Shown here piece by piece: positions 9,294 through 18,160 of a stretch of DNA of 64,000 bases. The stretch is from Schaalia turicensis ACS-279-V-Col4 (lineage in GTDB: Bacteria > Actinomycetota > Actinomycetes > Actinomycetales > Actinomycetaceae), in NCBI RefSeq assembly GCF_000296505.1, contig NZ_JH815209.1, positions 528,047-592,046 of the forward strand, written 5' to 3'. Positions within the stretch are counted from its first letter, which is position 1; every line of letters begins with the position of its first letter. The notes beneath the pieces were generated by a model, which saw only the letters and a list, made by a program, of their open reading frames with translations, did no database searches and was not told the origin of the DNA. The position numbers and the translations under genes were made by a program.

Positions 9294-10970
9294 TCACTCC
9301 CCGGTGAGGGCGCGGTCGCGCAACCTCTTAAGGGAGTACATCCTGTTGTCGCCGCGGCCGAAGGAGTCGTAGAGGTCCCTGTACACGGCGTAGAGCTCAT
9401 CGTATACGGCAGCGGCCTCCTCGTTCGGCTCGTAGGCCGTCTCGGACACTCCGCCCATCGCCTCGGCAGCGGTCGGCACATCCTCGTAGAGCCCCGCGGC
9501 GACGGAGGCGAAGATCGCGGAGCCGTGCGCGCCGGCCTGCAGGGTACGCGCGGTCTTGAGCGGGCGGCGCGTGACGTCGGCGTACATCTGCATGAGGAAT
9601 GCGTCCTTCAGCAGGCCGCCAGCGACGCGCACCTCGTTCACGGGCACGCCGTGCTCCTCGAAGTTCTCGATGATCATGCGTGCGCCGAAGGCCGTCGACT
9701 CGAGGTGGGCGCGGTACATGTCCTCGGTACTCGTCCGGAGAGTCTGCCCGATCATCAGGCCGGTGAGGTTCGAGTCGACGAGGATCGATCGGTTGCCATT
9801 CCACCAGTCGAGAGCGACGAGGCCGTGCGCGCCGACCTTCTGCTCAGCCGCCTTGTTGCCGAGGACGCGGTGGATCGACACGCCCTGGCGCTCGGCCTCG
9901 TCGAAGTAGGACTGCGGGACGCAGTGGTCGATGAACCAGGCGAAGATGTCGCCGACTGCGGACTGTCCGGCCTCATAGGCCCAGTAGCCCTCGCAGACGC
10001 CGCCGTCGACGACGCCGAAGACGCCAGGGACCTCCTCGAGGGTCGCGGACGGGAGGATCCAGCACGTCGACGTCCCGAGGATGCCGGTGAGCTGGCCCGG
10101 GAGCACCGCCCCGACGGAGACGCACTGGACGTGCGCATCGATGTTGCCGGCGGCGACCGCGATTCCCGCGGGCAGGCCGAAGGCCTGCGCGTACTCCTCG
10201 GTGAGGCCCGCAACCTTCGAGCCGAGCGGGACGATCGGGTGGCTCATCTTCTGGGCGAAGACGTCGCCGAAACCGGGGGCGAGGGCCTCGAGGAACTCGG
10301 GGTCGGGGTACTTCCCATCCTGGTGCATGCGCTTGTAGCCGGAGTCGCCGGCTGCGTAGACGAGGGTGCCGCTGAGCTCCCAGGTGAGCCAGTCGACGAT
10401 GTCGAGGACCTCGGCGGTCGCCCGGTAGAGCGCAGGCGCCTTCTCGAACATCTCGAGGGTCTTCGGGAGGAGCATCTCGGCGGAGAGGACGCCGCCGTAG
10501 CGGGAGAGCCACTCCTCGCCGCGCTCCTTCGCGAGCGCGACGATGCGCTCGGACTGCTCCTGGGCGCCGTGGTGCTTCCACAACTTGAGGTAGGCCTGCG
10601 GCTCGTCGACGAACTCGGGGTACTCGCACATCGGCTTCCCCTCGGCGTCGGTGACGACGACGGTGGCGGAGGTGCAATCGAGGCCGATGCCGACAACCCG
10701 GGAGGGGTCGATGCCGGATGCGAGGATCGCTGCGGGGACGACCTCGCGCATCGCCGCGATGTAGTCGGCCGGCACCTGGAGCGCGAAGTCGGGGGGCAGG
10801 GGCGCTCCCCCGCCGACCGCGAGGGTCCTGTCCATGATGGGGGTCGCGTATTCGCTGACGGCGTCGGCGAGCACCTCGCCGTCGCTCGTGCGGACGACCG
10901 CGGCGCGCACGGAGAGCGTGCCGAAATCGAGGCCGATGGTGTACGTGATGTCGAGGTCTTCCTTGATCAT
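9294..10970 (-). CDS. FGGY-family carbohydrate kinase, L-ribulokinase-like
   Basis: A 558-residue FGGY sugar kinase. Its length matches L-ribulokinase (AraB, about 560). The N-terminal phosphate-binding motif TIGLDFGTLSVRA, the GLDCTSATVVVTD segment, LKLWKHHGAQ, GNIDAHVQ and the C-terminal VAGGLLKDAFLMQMYADV and AHGSAIFA blocks are AraB-like. No arabinose isomerase (araA) or ribulose-5-phosphate epimerase (araD) is in the operon, so the substrate may not be L-ribulose; another ketopentose, tetrulose or polyol is possible. It lies between the regulator and the AraM-like gene. A large hairpin separates it from the latter, so its expression may be tuned separately. Confidence 0.85.
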   Translation of the reverse strand: MIKEDLDITYTIGLDFGTLSVRAAVVRTSDGEVLADAVSEYATPIMDRTLAVGGGAPLPPDFALQVPADYIAAMREVVPAAILASGIDPSRVVGIGLDCTSATVVVTDAEGKPMCEYPEFVDEPQAYLKLWKHHGAQEQSERIVALAKERGEEWLSRYGGVLSAEMLLPKTLEMFEKAPALYRATAEVLDIVDWLTWELSGTLVYAAGDSGYKRMHQDGKYPDPEFLEALAPGFGDVFAQKMSHPIVPLGSKVAGLTEEYAQAFGLPAGIAVAAGNIDAHVQCVSVGAVLPGQLTGILGTSTCWILPSATLEEVPGVFGVVDGGVCEGYWAYEAGQSAVGDIFAWFIDHCVPQSYFDEAERQGVSIHRVLGNKAAEQKVGAHGLVALDWWNGNRSILVDSNLTGLMIGQTLRTSTEDMYRAHLESTAFGARMIIENFEEHGVPVNEVRVAGGLLKDAFLMQMYADVTRRPLKTARTLQAGAHGSAIFASVAAGLYEDVPTAAEAMGGVSETAYEPNEEAAAVYDELYAVYRDLYDSFGRGDNRMYSLKRLRDRALTGE

Positions 10971-10998
10971 GCTCTTCGCCTTCTCATGAGTAGAACGG

Positions 10999-11019
10999 GC
11001 CCGCCCCGTCGGGGCGGGC
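10999..11019 (-). terminator. GC-rich hairpin upstream of the ribulokinase-like gene
   Basis: A 9-bp stem GCCCGCCCC / GGGGCGGGC with a 3-base loop lies 29 bp before the kinase start codon. There is no U-tract. It may be a stabiliser, a weak terminator or an attenuator. Confidence 0.4.
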
Positions 11020-11060
11020 GGCGCGAGGGCGCCGGAGGCGGACCCCTGTGGGCCCGCGGA

Positions 11061-11101
11061 GTCGGCGCGCCCGCCGAGTGATAGGCGGTGGGCGCGCCGA
11101 C
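11061..11101 (-). terminator. Intra-operon hairpin after the AraM-like gene
   Basis: A 12-bp perfect stem (GTCGGCGCGCCC / GGGCGCGCCGAC) starts six bases after the stop of the AraM-like gene. With no U-run it could be an actinobacterial-type terminator or an RNA processing/stability element dividing the operon. Confidence 0.55.
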
Positions 11102-11106
11102 GGGTC

Positions 11107-12474
11107 TCAGGCCTCCTTGTGGGCGTGACGGCCCCAGTAGCCGTCCTCGGAGAAGAGGCGCTCGACGACCTCGTCGAGCATCCCGAGGTCGGTGAGCAGG
11201 TCGAGCACGGTGTAGCGATTGCGGATGGTCTGGGCCTTGATGTGCGTCTCGCGGAAGCGCGCCATGTCGATGCCGATCATCTCCGGGTGGTACGGGGCGC
11301 CGACCTTCTTCAGTCGGTCGACGGCCTCGTCCGCGGTGATGAGCTGGTCCTTCACTCGCGCGACGATGCGGGGCCAGGCCTCGCGGATGGCGGCGATGCG
11401 GGCGCGCAGTTCGTCGCCCTGGAGGTTCTTCTCGATGGAGTGCTTGACGGCCTCATCGGCGATACGCGGGATGAGGAGGCCGCGGACCTTCGCCTCGATC
11501 TCCTTGTCGGTCTTCGCGGCCGCGACGATCGCGTCAACGTCGAGGGCATCCATGTCGATCTTGAGGGCCTCCTCCCAGATCGCGCAGGAGGCGACGGTGC
11601 CGACGCCGACCTTCATGCCGTGCGAGAGCGGCGGCTCCCAGTCGAGGCCGTGGCCCTCCATCTCCCACACGTGGGAGAACTGGTGGCCGGCGCCCGAGGC
11701 CGGGCGCGACGACTGGGCGGCCTGCATCGCGAGACCGGACATGATGTTGCCCTCCGCGAGTCCGGTGATGGCCTCGGCGTCGCCCGCGCCGATGCGCTCG
11801 GGATCGGCGAGGGCGCCGCGGAGCGGGCCCTGGACGAGAGACCACACGTAGTCGTCGATCGGTTCGATGCCGAGCTCGTCGGCGAGTATCCAGTCGGCGC
11901 CCGCGGGGATCTTCTCGATGAGATCGCCGTAGCCGGTGGCGATGAGGCGCTGGGGAGCCGCGGCGATGACGCGCAGATCGGCGACGAGAGCGGTCGGCGC
12001 AGGGCAGGAACGGGTGATCTTGAAGCCGTCTTTCGAGATCGACGCGCCGAAGGCGGCGTAACCGTCGACCGAGGGCGCGGTGCAGACGTTCATATACTTG
12101 CGGCCGAGCTCGCCCGAGGCGAGCTTCGCGATGTCGTTGAGCGTGCCCGAGGCTATCGAGCAGACAACCGTGTTCTCGAGGGGGCGGATGTGCTCGCGGA
12201 GCTTCTCGACGTTCTCGTAGCCCGCGTAGAGGGTCGGGGTGCCGGGGAAGACGTAGGGTTCCTCCGCGAATTCGATCCCCGCGGCCTTCAGGGAGGCGAC
12301 GACCGCCTCGCCGGCTGCGGCGAAGGTGTTGCCGTCGGCGACGACGAGGACCCTCGCTCCGGGGAACATGCGGACGAAGAGCTCGCCCGTCTTGTCAAGG
12401 ACGTCCGTGCCGAAGACGATGTCCTTCGTCTCGGTGGCCGTCTTCAGCGCCTGTTCGATGAGTTCTTGCGACAT
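11107..12474 (-). CDS. AraM / sn-glycerol-1-phosphate dehydrogenase family protein
   Basis: A 455-residue dehydrogenase-like protein of the AraM/EgsA branch of the dehydroquinate-synthase/iron-alcohol-dehydrogenase superfamily. The nucleotide segment SIASGTLNDIAK and the metal-ligand regions are retained: APSVDGYAAFG (Asp), GHQFSHVWEM (His) and SHGMKVGVGT (His). B. subtilis AraM is an NAD-dependent glycerol-1-phosphate dehydrogenase encoded in the arabinose operon beside the phosphatase AraL. Here it likewise sits with an AraB-like kinase and an AraL-like phosphatase. A likely reaction is reversible oxidation of a polyol phosphate, but the true substrate is unknown. It is some 60 residues longer than B. 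subtilis AraM. Confidence 0.82.
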   Translation of the reverse strand: MSQELIEQALKTATETKDIVFGTDVLDKTGELFVRMFPGARVLVVADGNTFAAAGEAVVASLKAAGIEFAEEPYVFPGTPTLYAGYENVEKLREHIRPLENTVVCSIASGTLNDIAKLASGELGRKYMNVCTAPSVDGYAAFGASISKDGFKITRSCPAPTALVADLRVIAAAPQRLIATGYGDLIEKIPAGADWILADELGIEPIDDYVWSLVQGPLRGALADPERIGAGDAEAITGLAEGNIMSGLAMQAAQSSRPASGAGHQFSHVWEMEGHGLDWEPPLSHGMKVGVGTVASCAIWEEALKIDMDALDVDAIVAAAKTDKEIEAKVRGLLIPRIADEAVKHSIEKNLQGDELRARIAAIREAWPRIVARVKDQLITADEAVDRLKKVGAPYHPEMIGIDMARFRETHIKAQTIRNRYTVLDLLTDLGMLDEVVERLFSEDGYWGRHAHKEA

Positions 12475-12495
12475 TTCTTCTTCACTCCTTGCCGG

Positions 12496-14058
12496 TCACG
12501 CGAGGTGATCGATCATCTGATGCGAGAGGTCCTGCATCTGCGGGTAGGTCTCCATGTACTTCTCGAGGTAGAACTGGTACTCCTCGTGAACGTCGGGGCG
12601 GGGCTCGATGCGCGCAGTCTCGCGGACCATGTTGCGGGCCGCGTCCTCGATCGACTGGTACTGGCCCGAGCCGACGGCGGCGAGCATGCACGAACCGAGG
12701 ACGACGGCGTCCCCGACCTCGGTGAGCGTGATGGGCAGGCCCGTGACGTCGGAGTGCATCTGCATCCAGTCGCGCGACTTCGTGGCGCCGCCGCAGGCGA
12801 CGAGCTCGGTCGACTCGAAGCCCGCGTCCTTGAAGGCCTTGAGGACGTGCGCGGTGCCGTAGCAGACGGCCTCCTCGATCGCGTGGTAGACCTGCTCGGG
12901 CGTCGTGCCGAGGGTGAGGCCCCACATGATGCCGCGGGCCTTGGAGTCGGTGTAAGGGGTGCGGTTGCCCTGGAAGTACTCGTTGATGATGAGCCCATTG
13001 GAGCCGACCGGGATGTCGGCGACTCGCTCGTCGAGGATCTTGTAGGGGTTCATGCCGAGGCGCTCGGCCGCGCCCGTGAGGTCGCGGCAGAAGTTGTCCT
13101 TGAACCACTTGAGCACGGATCCGGAGGAGACGAGACCTCCCTCGCACGTGTACTGGCCGGGGATGACGCCGTCGGTGTATCCGCCGAAGAAGCCCTCGCC
13201 GTGGAGCGGGTTGCCGGACTGGCCCGTGATGACGTGCGAGGAGCCGGTGATGACGGCGGTCTTGCCGGGCGAGACGACGCCGAGGCCGATCTGGCCAGCC
13301 CACGCGTCGGCGCAGCCCTGGGCAACCGGAGTGCCGGGGAGGAGGCCGAGCTCCTGGGCGGCGGAGATCGAGAGGCCACCGATCGGGTGGCCTAGATCGT
13401 AGATCTTCTCGGGGATCTTCTCGAAGACGTCGCCGCAGCCGATGTGCTCGTAGAACTCGACCGGCCAGCCGCCCTTATCGCGGTTGTAGTACATGCGCAG
13501 GGCCGCGGAGTTGATGTTGAGCGTCCACTCGCCGGTGAGCTTGTAGGTGAGCCACTCGGGCGCGTCGACGAGGCGGTAGGCGTTCTTGTAGGTCTCAGGC
13601 TCGTTCTCCTTGAGCCACGCGGCCTTGAAGGGGTACCACTCGGCGGTCGCGGGCATCGTGCCGCCGCCGTTGTAGAGGCGCGCCCAGTGATCGATCGTTT
13701 CGGCGCGGGCGGACTGCTCGGTCGCGCGGACGTCCATCCACATGATCGCGTTGCGCAGCTCACGGCCGTTCCGATCCATGGCGACGACGGTCATCGTCGT
13801 CGCGTCGTAGGAGATGCCGGCGATGTGGCGAGCGGGGATGCCGGTCTCGTCGAGGACCTTGCGGGTCGAGGCGACGAGGGCATTCCACCAGTCGGCGGGG
13901 CTCTGCTCGGCCTGGCCGGGGCGGGGGTGGTGGGTCTTGTAGGGGGTCGCCGCGAAGGCGATCGGGTGTCCGGCGAGGTCGAAGATCGCGGCTCGGCACG
14001 ACTCCGTACCGTAGTCGAATCCCATGACGAACGGGCCTTCGTATCCGGGTGCAACCAT
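12496..14058 (-). CDS. FGGY-family carbohydrate kinase, substrate unknown
   Basis: A 520-residue kinase, the second FGGY enzyme of the operon. The N-terminal VMGFDYGTESCRAAIFD phosphate motif, GISYDATTMTVVAMD, IMWMDVRA, GCADAWAGQIGLG, the glycine-rich TGSSHVITGQ loop and ACGGATKSRDWMQMHSDV are visible. It differs clearly from the ribulokinase-like kinase and lacks the features I would need to call it glycerol, xylulose or erythritol kinase. The stop lies 21 bp before the AraM-like start, so the two are tightly coupled. It probably phosphorylates the primary imported substrate, while the other kinase handles a keto intermediate, or the reverse. Confidence 0.85.
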   Translation of the reverse strand: MVAPGYEGPFVMGFDYGTESCRAAIFDLAGHPIAFAATPYKTHHPRPGQAEQSPADWWNALVASTRKVLDETGIPARHIAGISYDATTMTVVAMDRNGRELRNAIMWMDVRATEQSARAETIDHWARLYNGGGTMPATAEWYPFKAAWLKENEPETYKNAYRLVDAPEWLTYKLTGEWTLNINSAALRMYYNRDKGGWPVEFYEHIGCGDVFEKIPEKIYDLGHPIGGLSISAAQELGLLPGTPVAQGCADAWAGQIGLGVVSPGKTAVITGSSHVITGQSGNPLHGEGFFGGYTDGVIPGQYTCEGGLVSSGSVLKWFKDNFCRDLTGAAERLGMNPYKILDERVADIPVGSNGLIINEYFQGNRTPYTDSKARGIMWGLTLGTTPEQVYHAIEEAVCYGTAHVLKAFKDAGFESTELVACGGATKSRDWMQMHSDVTGLPITLTEVGDAVVLGSCMLAAVGSGQYQSIEDAARNMVRETARIEPRPDVHEEYQFYLEKYMETYPQMQDLSHQMIDHLA

Positions 14059-14128
14059 TTCTTGGTCTCTTTCTTGTCTGCCGCGGCACTGCGGCTCGGG
14101 TGCTGTTGGAGTGGGGCGCTCGGGGCGC

Positions 14129-14998
14129 TCAGACGATGGGGTCGTTTTCCTCGGTCCAGCCGATCTCGTCCCAGAGTACCTTCGGGATGAGGCGGTCGAC
14201 GCGGTCGAGGACGTGGGTGGGGCGCTCGGCCTCGGGGAGGGCGAGCGCCTCCTCGAGGGTGGATTCCCCCGTGAGGGGCATGGCCGAGAACATGCCGGTG
14301 TTCACGGCCATCTTGATGTCGGTCATGATGCGGTCGCCGACCATCACGCATCGGGTCGGGTCGACATCCGTATTGCCGAGGGCGGCCTCGGCCATGACGG
14401 GATCGGGCTTGCCGACGACCATCTCGCACGTCGTGTTCGTGCACGCCTCGATGGCGGCAATGATCGACGCACAGTCGGGTTCTCCGCGTCCACCCGGGAA
14501 CGGGCAGAAGCGGTCGGGGTTGGTCGCGATGAGGGTCGCGCGCTTGTGGAACCAGATCGCGTCGAAGGCAATCTGGAGCTTGCGGTAGTCGAAGGTCCGG
14601 TCGTAGGAGGCGACGACGACGTCGATCTTCTCCGGATCGTCGCTCATCTCGATGCCGGCCTCGTGGAAGGCGCGGATGAGGGGCTCCTCGGCGATCGGGA
14701 AGACGACGGCGCCGGGCTTGTTCTCGAGGAGCCAGCGGGTCGTCGTGACGACCGTGTTGGCGATCTCCTCGACCGGGGTCGGCAGTCCGAGCCGTTCGAG
14801 CTTCTCGACGTACTGCTCGGGATCCTTCGTCGGGTTGTTCGAGAGGAAGCGGACCGGGATGCCGCGCCGCCGCAGCTCCTCGATGAGGCGCTTCGCCCCG
14901 GGGAGGAGGTGGTCGCCGAGGTAGATGGTCCCGTCCATGTCGAAGACGTACGCGTCGTAGAGGCGCTCGGGCCAGGCGGTGAGGGCTGTGGCGGACAC
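14129..14998 (-). CDS. HAD-IIA family phosphatase, NagD/AraL-like
   Basis: A 289-residue haloacid-dehalogenase phosphatase of subfamily IIA. Motif I is VFDMDGTIYLGD, motif II is FLSNNPTK, the motif III lysine is in VVGKPDP and motif IV is MVGDRIMTDI; the C2 cap lies between motifs II and III. B. subtilis AraL, a relative, is a promiscuous sugar-phosphate phosphatase thought to relieve sugar-phosphate toxicity. The position between the permease and the kinases supports an overflow or detoxifying role. The start is GTG 14998 after AAAGGAACGCC. Confidence 0.87.
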   Translation of the reverse strand: MSATALTAWPERLYDAYVFDMDGTIYLGDHLLPGAKRLIEELRRRGIPVRFLSNNPTKDPEQYVEKLERLGLPTPVEEIANTVVTTTRWLLENKPGAVVFPIAEEPLIRAFHEAGIEMSDDPEKIDVVVASYDRTFDYRKLQIAFDAIWFHKRATLIATNPDRFCPFPGGRGEPDCASIIAAIEACTNTTCEMVVGKPDPVMAEAALGNTDVDPTRCVMVGDRIMTDIKMAVNTGMFSAMPLTGESTLEEALALPEAERPTHVLDRVDRLIPKVLWDEIGWTEENDPIV

Positions 14999-15029
14999 GG
15001 CGTTCCTTTCGGTCGGTTCGGGTCGCCGT

Positions 15030-15992
15030 TCAGGCGACGAGGGCGGCGGCGGAGACCGCGAGGGTGTTCATCAGCCAGATGACGCCGGCGGGCGGATCGA
15101 TGTGCGTGTCGCCGTGGGCGTAGGTCCAGCGGGCGAAGTACTCGCCGGCGAAGCCCGCGAGAACGCCGAAGCAGGTGCCGACAAGGACGGCGAGCATTCC
15201 GGAGCCGGTCGCGTTGAAGAAGAGGACGGCGGCGAGGCCGGCCGAGATCGTCATGTGATGCGTGACCGGGAACTTCAGGCCACCGGCGACGAAGAAGATG
15301 CAGAGCGCGGAGATCCCGAAGGGGATCGCCTGGGCGTTCGCGATGATGACGCCGCCGTTCGCGCTGTTCGGGGCGATGTAGCCGACGAGCATCGTCGCGA
15401 TGCCGGAGGCGAAGAGACCCGCGAAGGCGGAGACGGTGAGGAGCTGGCCGGGGGTCTCCTGCCAGTCGAGCCAGCGGGTCGTGCCCTCGGGCTTCGTGAT
15501 CGAATGGAAGACGCCGGTCTTGCCGAAGACTACGCGGACGAGGATGCCGGAGCAGACCACGGTAAAGGCGACCGAGTCGGTGTGCGTGCCGAACCACGGG
15601 ACGAGAGCGACGAGCTTCTGGAAGAGGTAGCCGCCGACACCGAAGAGAGCGCCGATGAGGAGCACGTCGGGCTTGCCGAGGCCGGCGAGCGGGCTGTTGA
15701 TGTCCTTTCCGCCGGACTTGAGGTAGCCCTTCTTCGCGGCGTAGGCCGCGGCGGCGACGCCGCCCGCGAAGGCGATGTGCGGGCCGAAGGCGGGGCCGAA
15801 GGAGACGTAATCGAGAACTGTGGTGGAGCCGGTGGCCGCGGCGACGCCGAAGCCGAGGAGAATCGTCACGCCGGTGAACGAGAAGGCGTAGTTCGCGCCG
15901 ATCATCGTGCCGAACACGCCGCCGGCGGCGGCCATGAGGAGCCAGAAGAGGTTCATGTTCGAACCGATGGCGAGTGCTGCGTCAGGTGTCAT
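15030..15992 (-). CDS. Integral membrane protein, candidate permease of the sugar operon
   Basis: A 320-residue, very hydrophobic protein with about eight predicted membrane segments, rich in Gly and Ala. Features include MAAAGGVFGTMIGANYAF, a cytosolic-looking KKGYLKSGGKDIN loop, HTDSVAF, and THHMTISAGLAA near a late segment. I do not recognise its family, and it is not an ABC, MFS, PTS or MIP protein by any motif I can see. As the only membrane protein in the operon it is the best candidate for substrate uptake. The start is ATG 15992 with AAGGATGAAGAC before it. Confidence 0.65.
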   Translation of the reverse strand: MTPDAALAIGSNMNLFWLLMAAAGGVFGTMIGANYAFSFTGVTILLGFGVAAATGSTTVLDYVSFGPAFGPHIAFAGGVAAAAYAAKKGYLKSGGKDINSPLAGLGKPDVLLIGALFGVGGYLFQKLVALVPWFGTHTDSVAFTVVCSGILVRVVFGKTGVFHSITKPEGTTRWLDWQETPGQLLTVSAFAGLFASGIATMLVGYIAPNSANGGVIIANAQAIPFGISALCIFFVAGGLKFPVTHHMTISAGLAAVLFFNATGSGMLAVLVGTCFGVLAGFAGEYFARWTYAHGDTHIDPPAGVIWLMNTLAVSAAALVA

Positions 15993-16136
15993 GTCTTCAT
16001 CCTTGAAGATTCGGGGGTCGGCCTCGTCCTCGAGGCCCTCGCCCTGCTGTCAGATGGGGTGGTCGCGAGCGACGCCCTGGGGAGGGCGCCGGGACTGCTC
16101 GTGCTCGCAAACGAGCGGTCCCAGGTTCTGGGGGCT

Positions 16137-16616
16137 TCAGCAGCCGACGAACTGAAAGTCGGGGTCACGGTCGTAGGCCTCGAGGGCAGCGACCTTGGGG
16201 GCGGAGGCGGAGGTCTCGTCGAAGGTGTAGCCGAGCCACTCCTTCGCGAGGCGCCGAGCCAGCTGGAGCCCGATGACGCGGGCGCCGAAGGTGAGGACCT
16301 GCGCGTTGTTTGAGAGGATGAGGCGCTCAACGGAGAAGGAGTCGTGCGCGACCGAGGCGCGGATCCCGGGGACCTTGTTCGCGGCCATCGCGACACCCAT
16401 GCCGGTACCGCAGACGAAGAGACCGCGATCGGCCTTCCCGTCCGCGATCATGCGGGCGGCGGCGACGGCGACGTGCGGGTAGTCGACGTCCTCTCCGGGC
16501 TTGAGGCCGGCGTCAATGACCTCGTCGACGCGCGGATCTGCTTCGAGATCTTTCTTCAGGACATCCTTGTACTCGACGCCAGCGGAATCGGCGGCGAGAA
16601 CGATTCTTAGACCCAC
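16137..16616 (-). CDS. RpiB/LacAB-type sugar-phosphate isomerase
   Basis: A 159-residue RpiB-family isomerase, the first gene of the operon. It keeps the catalytic cysteine and anion loop in CGTGMGVAMAANKVPGIRA. The helix that follows (HDSFSVERLILSNNAQVL) replaces the usual RpiB pattern around HNDTN and looks closer to tetrulose-phosphate isomerases of the RpiB superfamily, though I cannot verify this. The frame extends to 16772, but GTG 16616 is preceded by GAGGAGG at ideal spacing. It probably converts a ketose phosphate from the dehydrogenase or kinase step into an aldose phosphate for central metabolism. Confidence 0.85.
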   Translation of the reverse strand: MGLRIVLAADSAGVEYKDVLKKDLEADPRVDEVIDAGLKPGEDVDYPHVAVAAARMIADGKADRGLFVCGTGMGVAMAANKVPGIRASVAHDSFSVERLILSNNAQVLTFGARVIGLQLARRLAKEWLGYTFDETSASAPKVAALEAYDRDPDFQFVGC

Positions 16617-16677
16617 GGTGGCCTCCTCATCGATCCTAGGCGGCGCCCGGGTGGCTCCGCTCCTTCGCGATAGGTTC

Positions 16678-16683
16678 ATCCTA
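16678..16683 (-). promoter_or_regulatory. Possible -10 of the polyol operon promoter
   Basis: TAGGAT on the minus strand lies about 60 bp upstream of the RpiB-like GTG. This form is common in actinobacterial promoters. No good -35 is visible, as expected for an activator-dependent promoter. Confidence 0.35.
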
Positions 16684-16772
16684 GCCACCGCGCACGGGGT
16701 CGCGCTGGGAATGCGCACAGGTGCGAGGGGTCCCCTCCCGCTCATGCGTTGTCGAGTGCGCGCCGCCCACAA

Positions 16773-16782
16773 ATGTGCACAT
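16773..16782. promoter_or_regulatory. Candidate operator palindrome upstream of the polyol operon
   Basis: ATGTGCACAT is a perfect 10-bp palindrome in an otherwise very GC-rich spacer, about 90 bp upstream of the putative -10. It is a possible site for the operon's SorC regulator. This is inference from position only. Confidence 0.3.
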
Positions 16783-16866
16783 CGAACCCGGTTGCGGAAA
16801 TCCGCCGGGGCGTCTCCCCGGGGCCCTCGGGTCTCCCGATCCGCGAGGGCGGGGCCCGGACACGAC

Positions 16867-16903
16867 GAGGCGGCCGCGGATCACGAGGATCCGCGGCCGC
16901 CTC
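16867..16903. terminator. Very strong hairpin after mdh
   Basis: A perfect 16-bp GC-rich stem (GAGGCGGCCGCGGATC / GATCCGCGGCCGCCTC) with a 5-base loop starts 26 bp past the mdh stop. It insulates mdh from the polyol operon. There is no U-tract. Confidence 0.75.
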
Positions 16904-16928
16904 AACCCCGAGCGCGGGGCCTACGGGC

Positions 16929-18125
<1,197 letters not shown>

Positions 18126-18160
18126 CTAGGTTGCGTCGAGGTCATGCGGTGGAGGTCATC

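Noticed and set aside
9075..16313. Very long plus-strand open frames (up to 758 codons) antisense to the polyol operon
   Set aside because: They arise because the real minus-strand genes almost always use G or C in third codon positions, leaving few antisense stops. They have no start signals or family motifs.
8310..16616. Naming the operon an erythritol or arabinose utilisation operon
   Set aside because: SorC, FGGY and RpiB components recall erythritol loci and AraB/L/M recall arabinose, but the erythritol-phosphate dehydrogenase set, araA and araD are missing and neither kinase can be assigned by motif.
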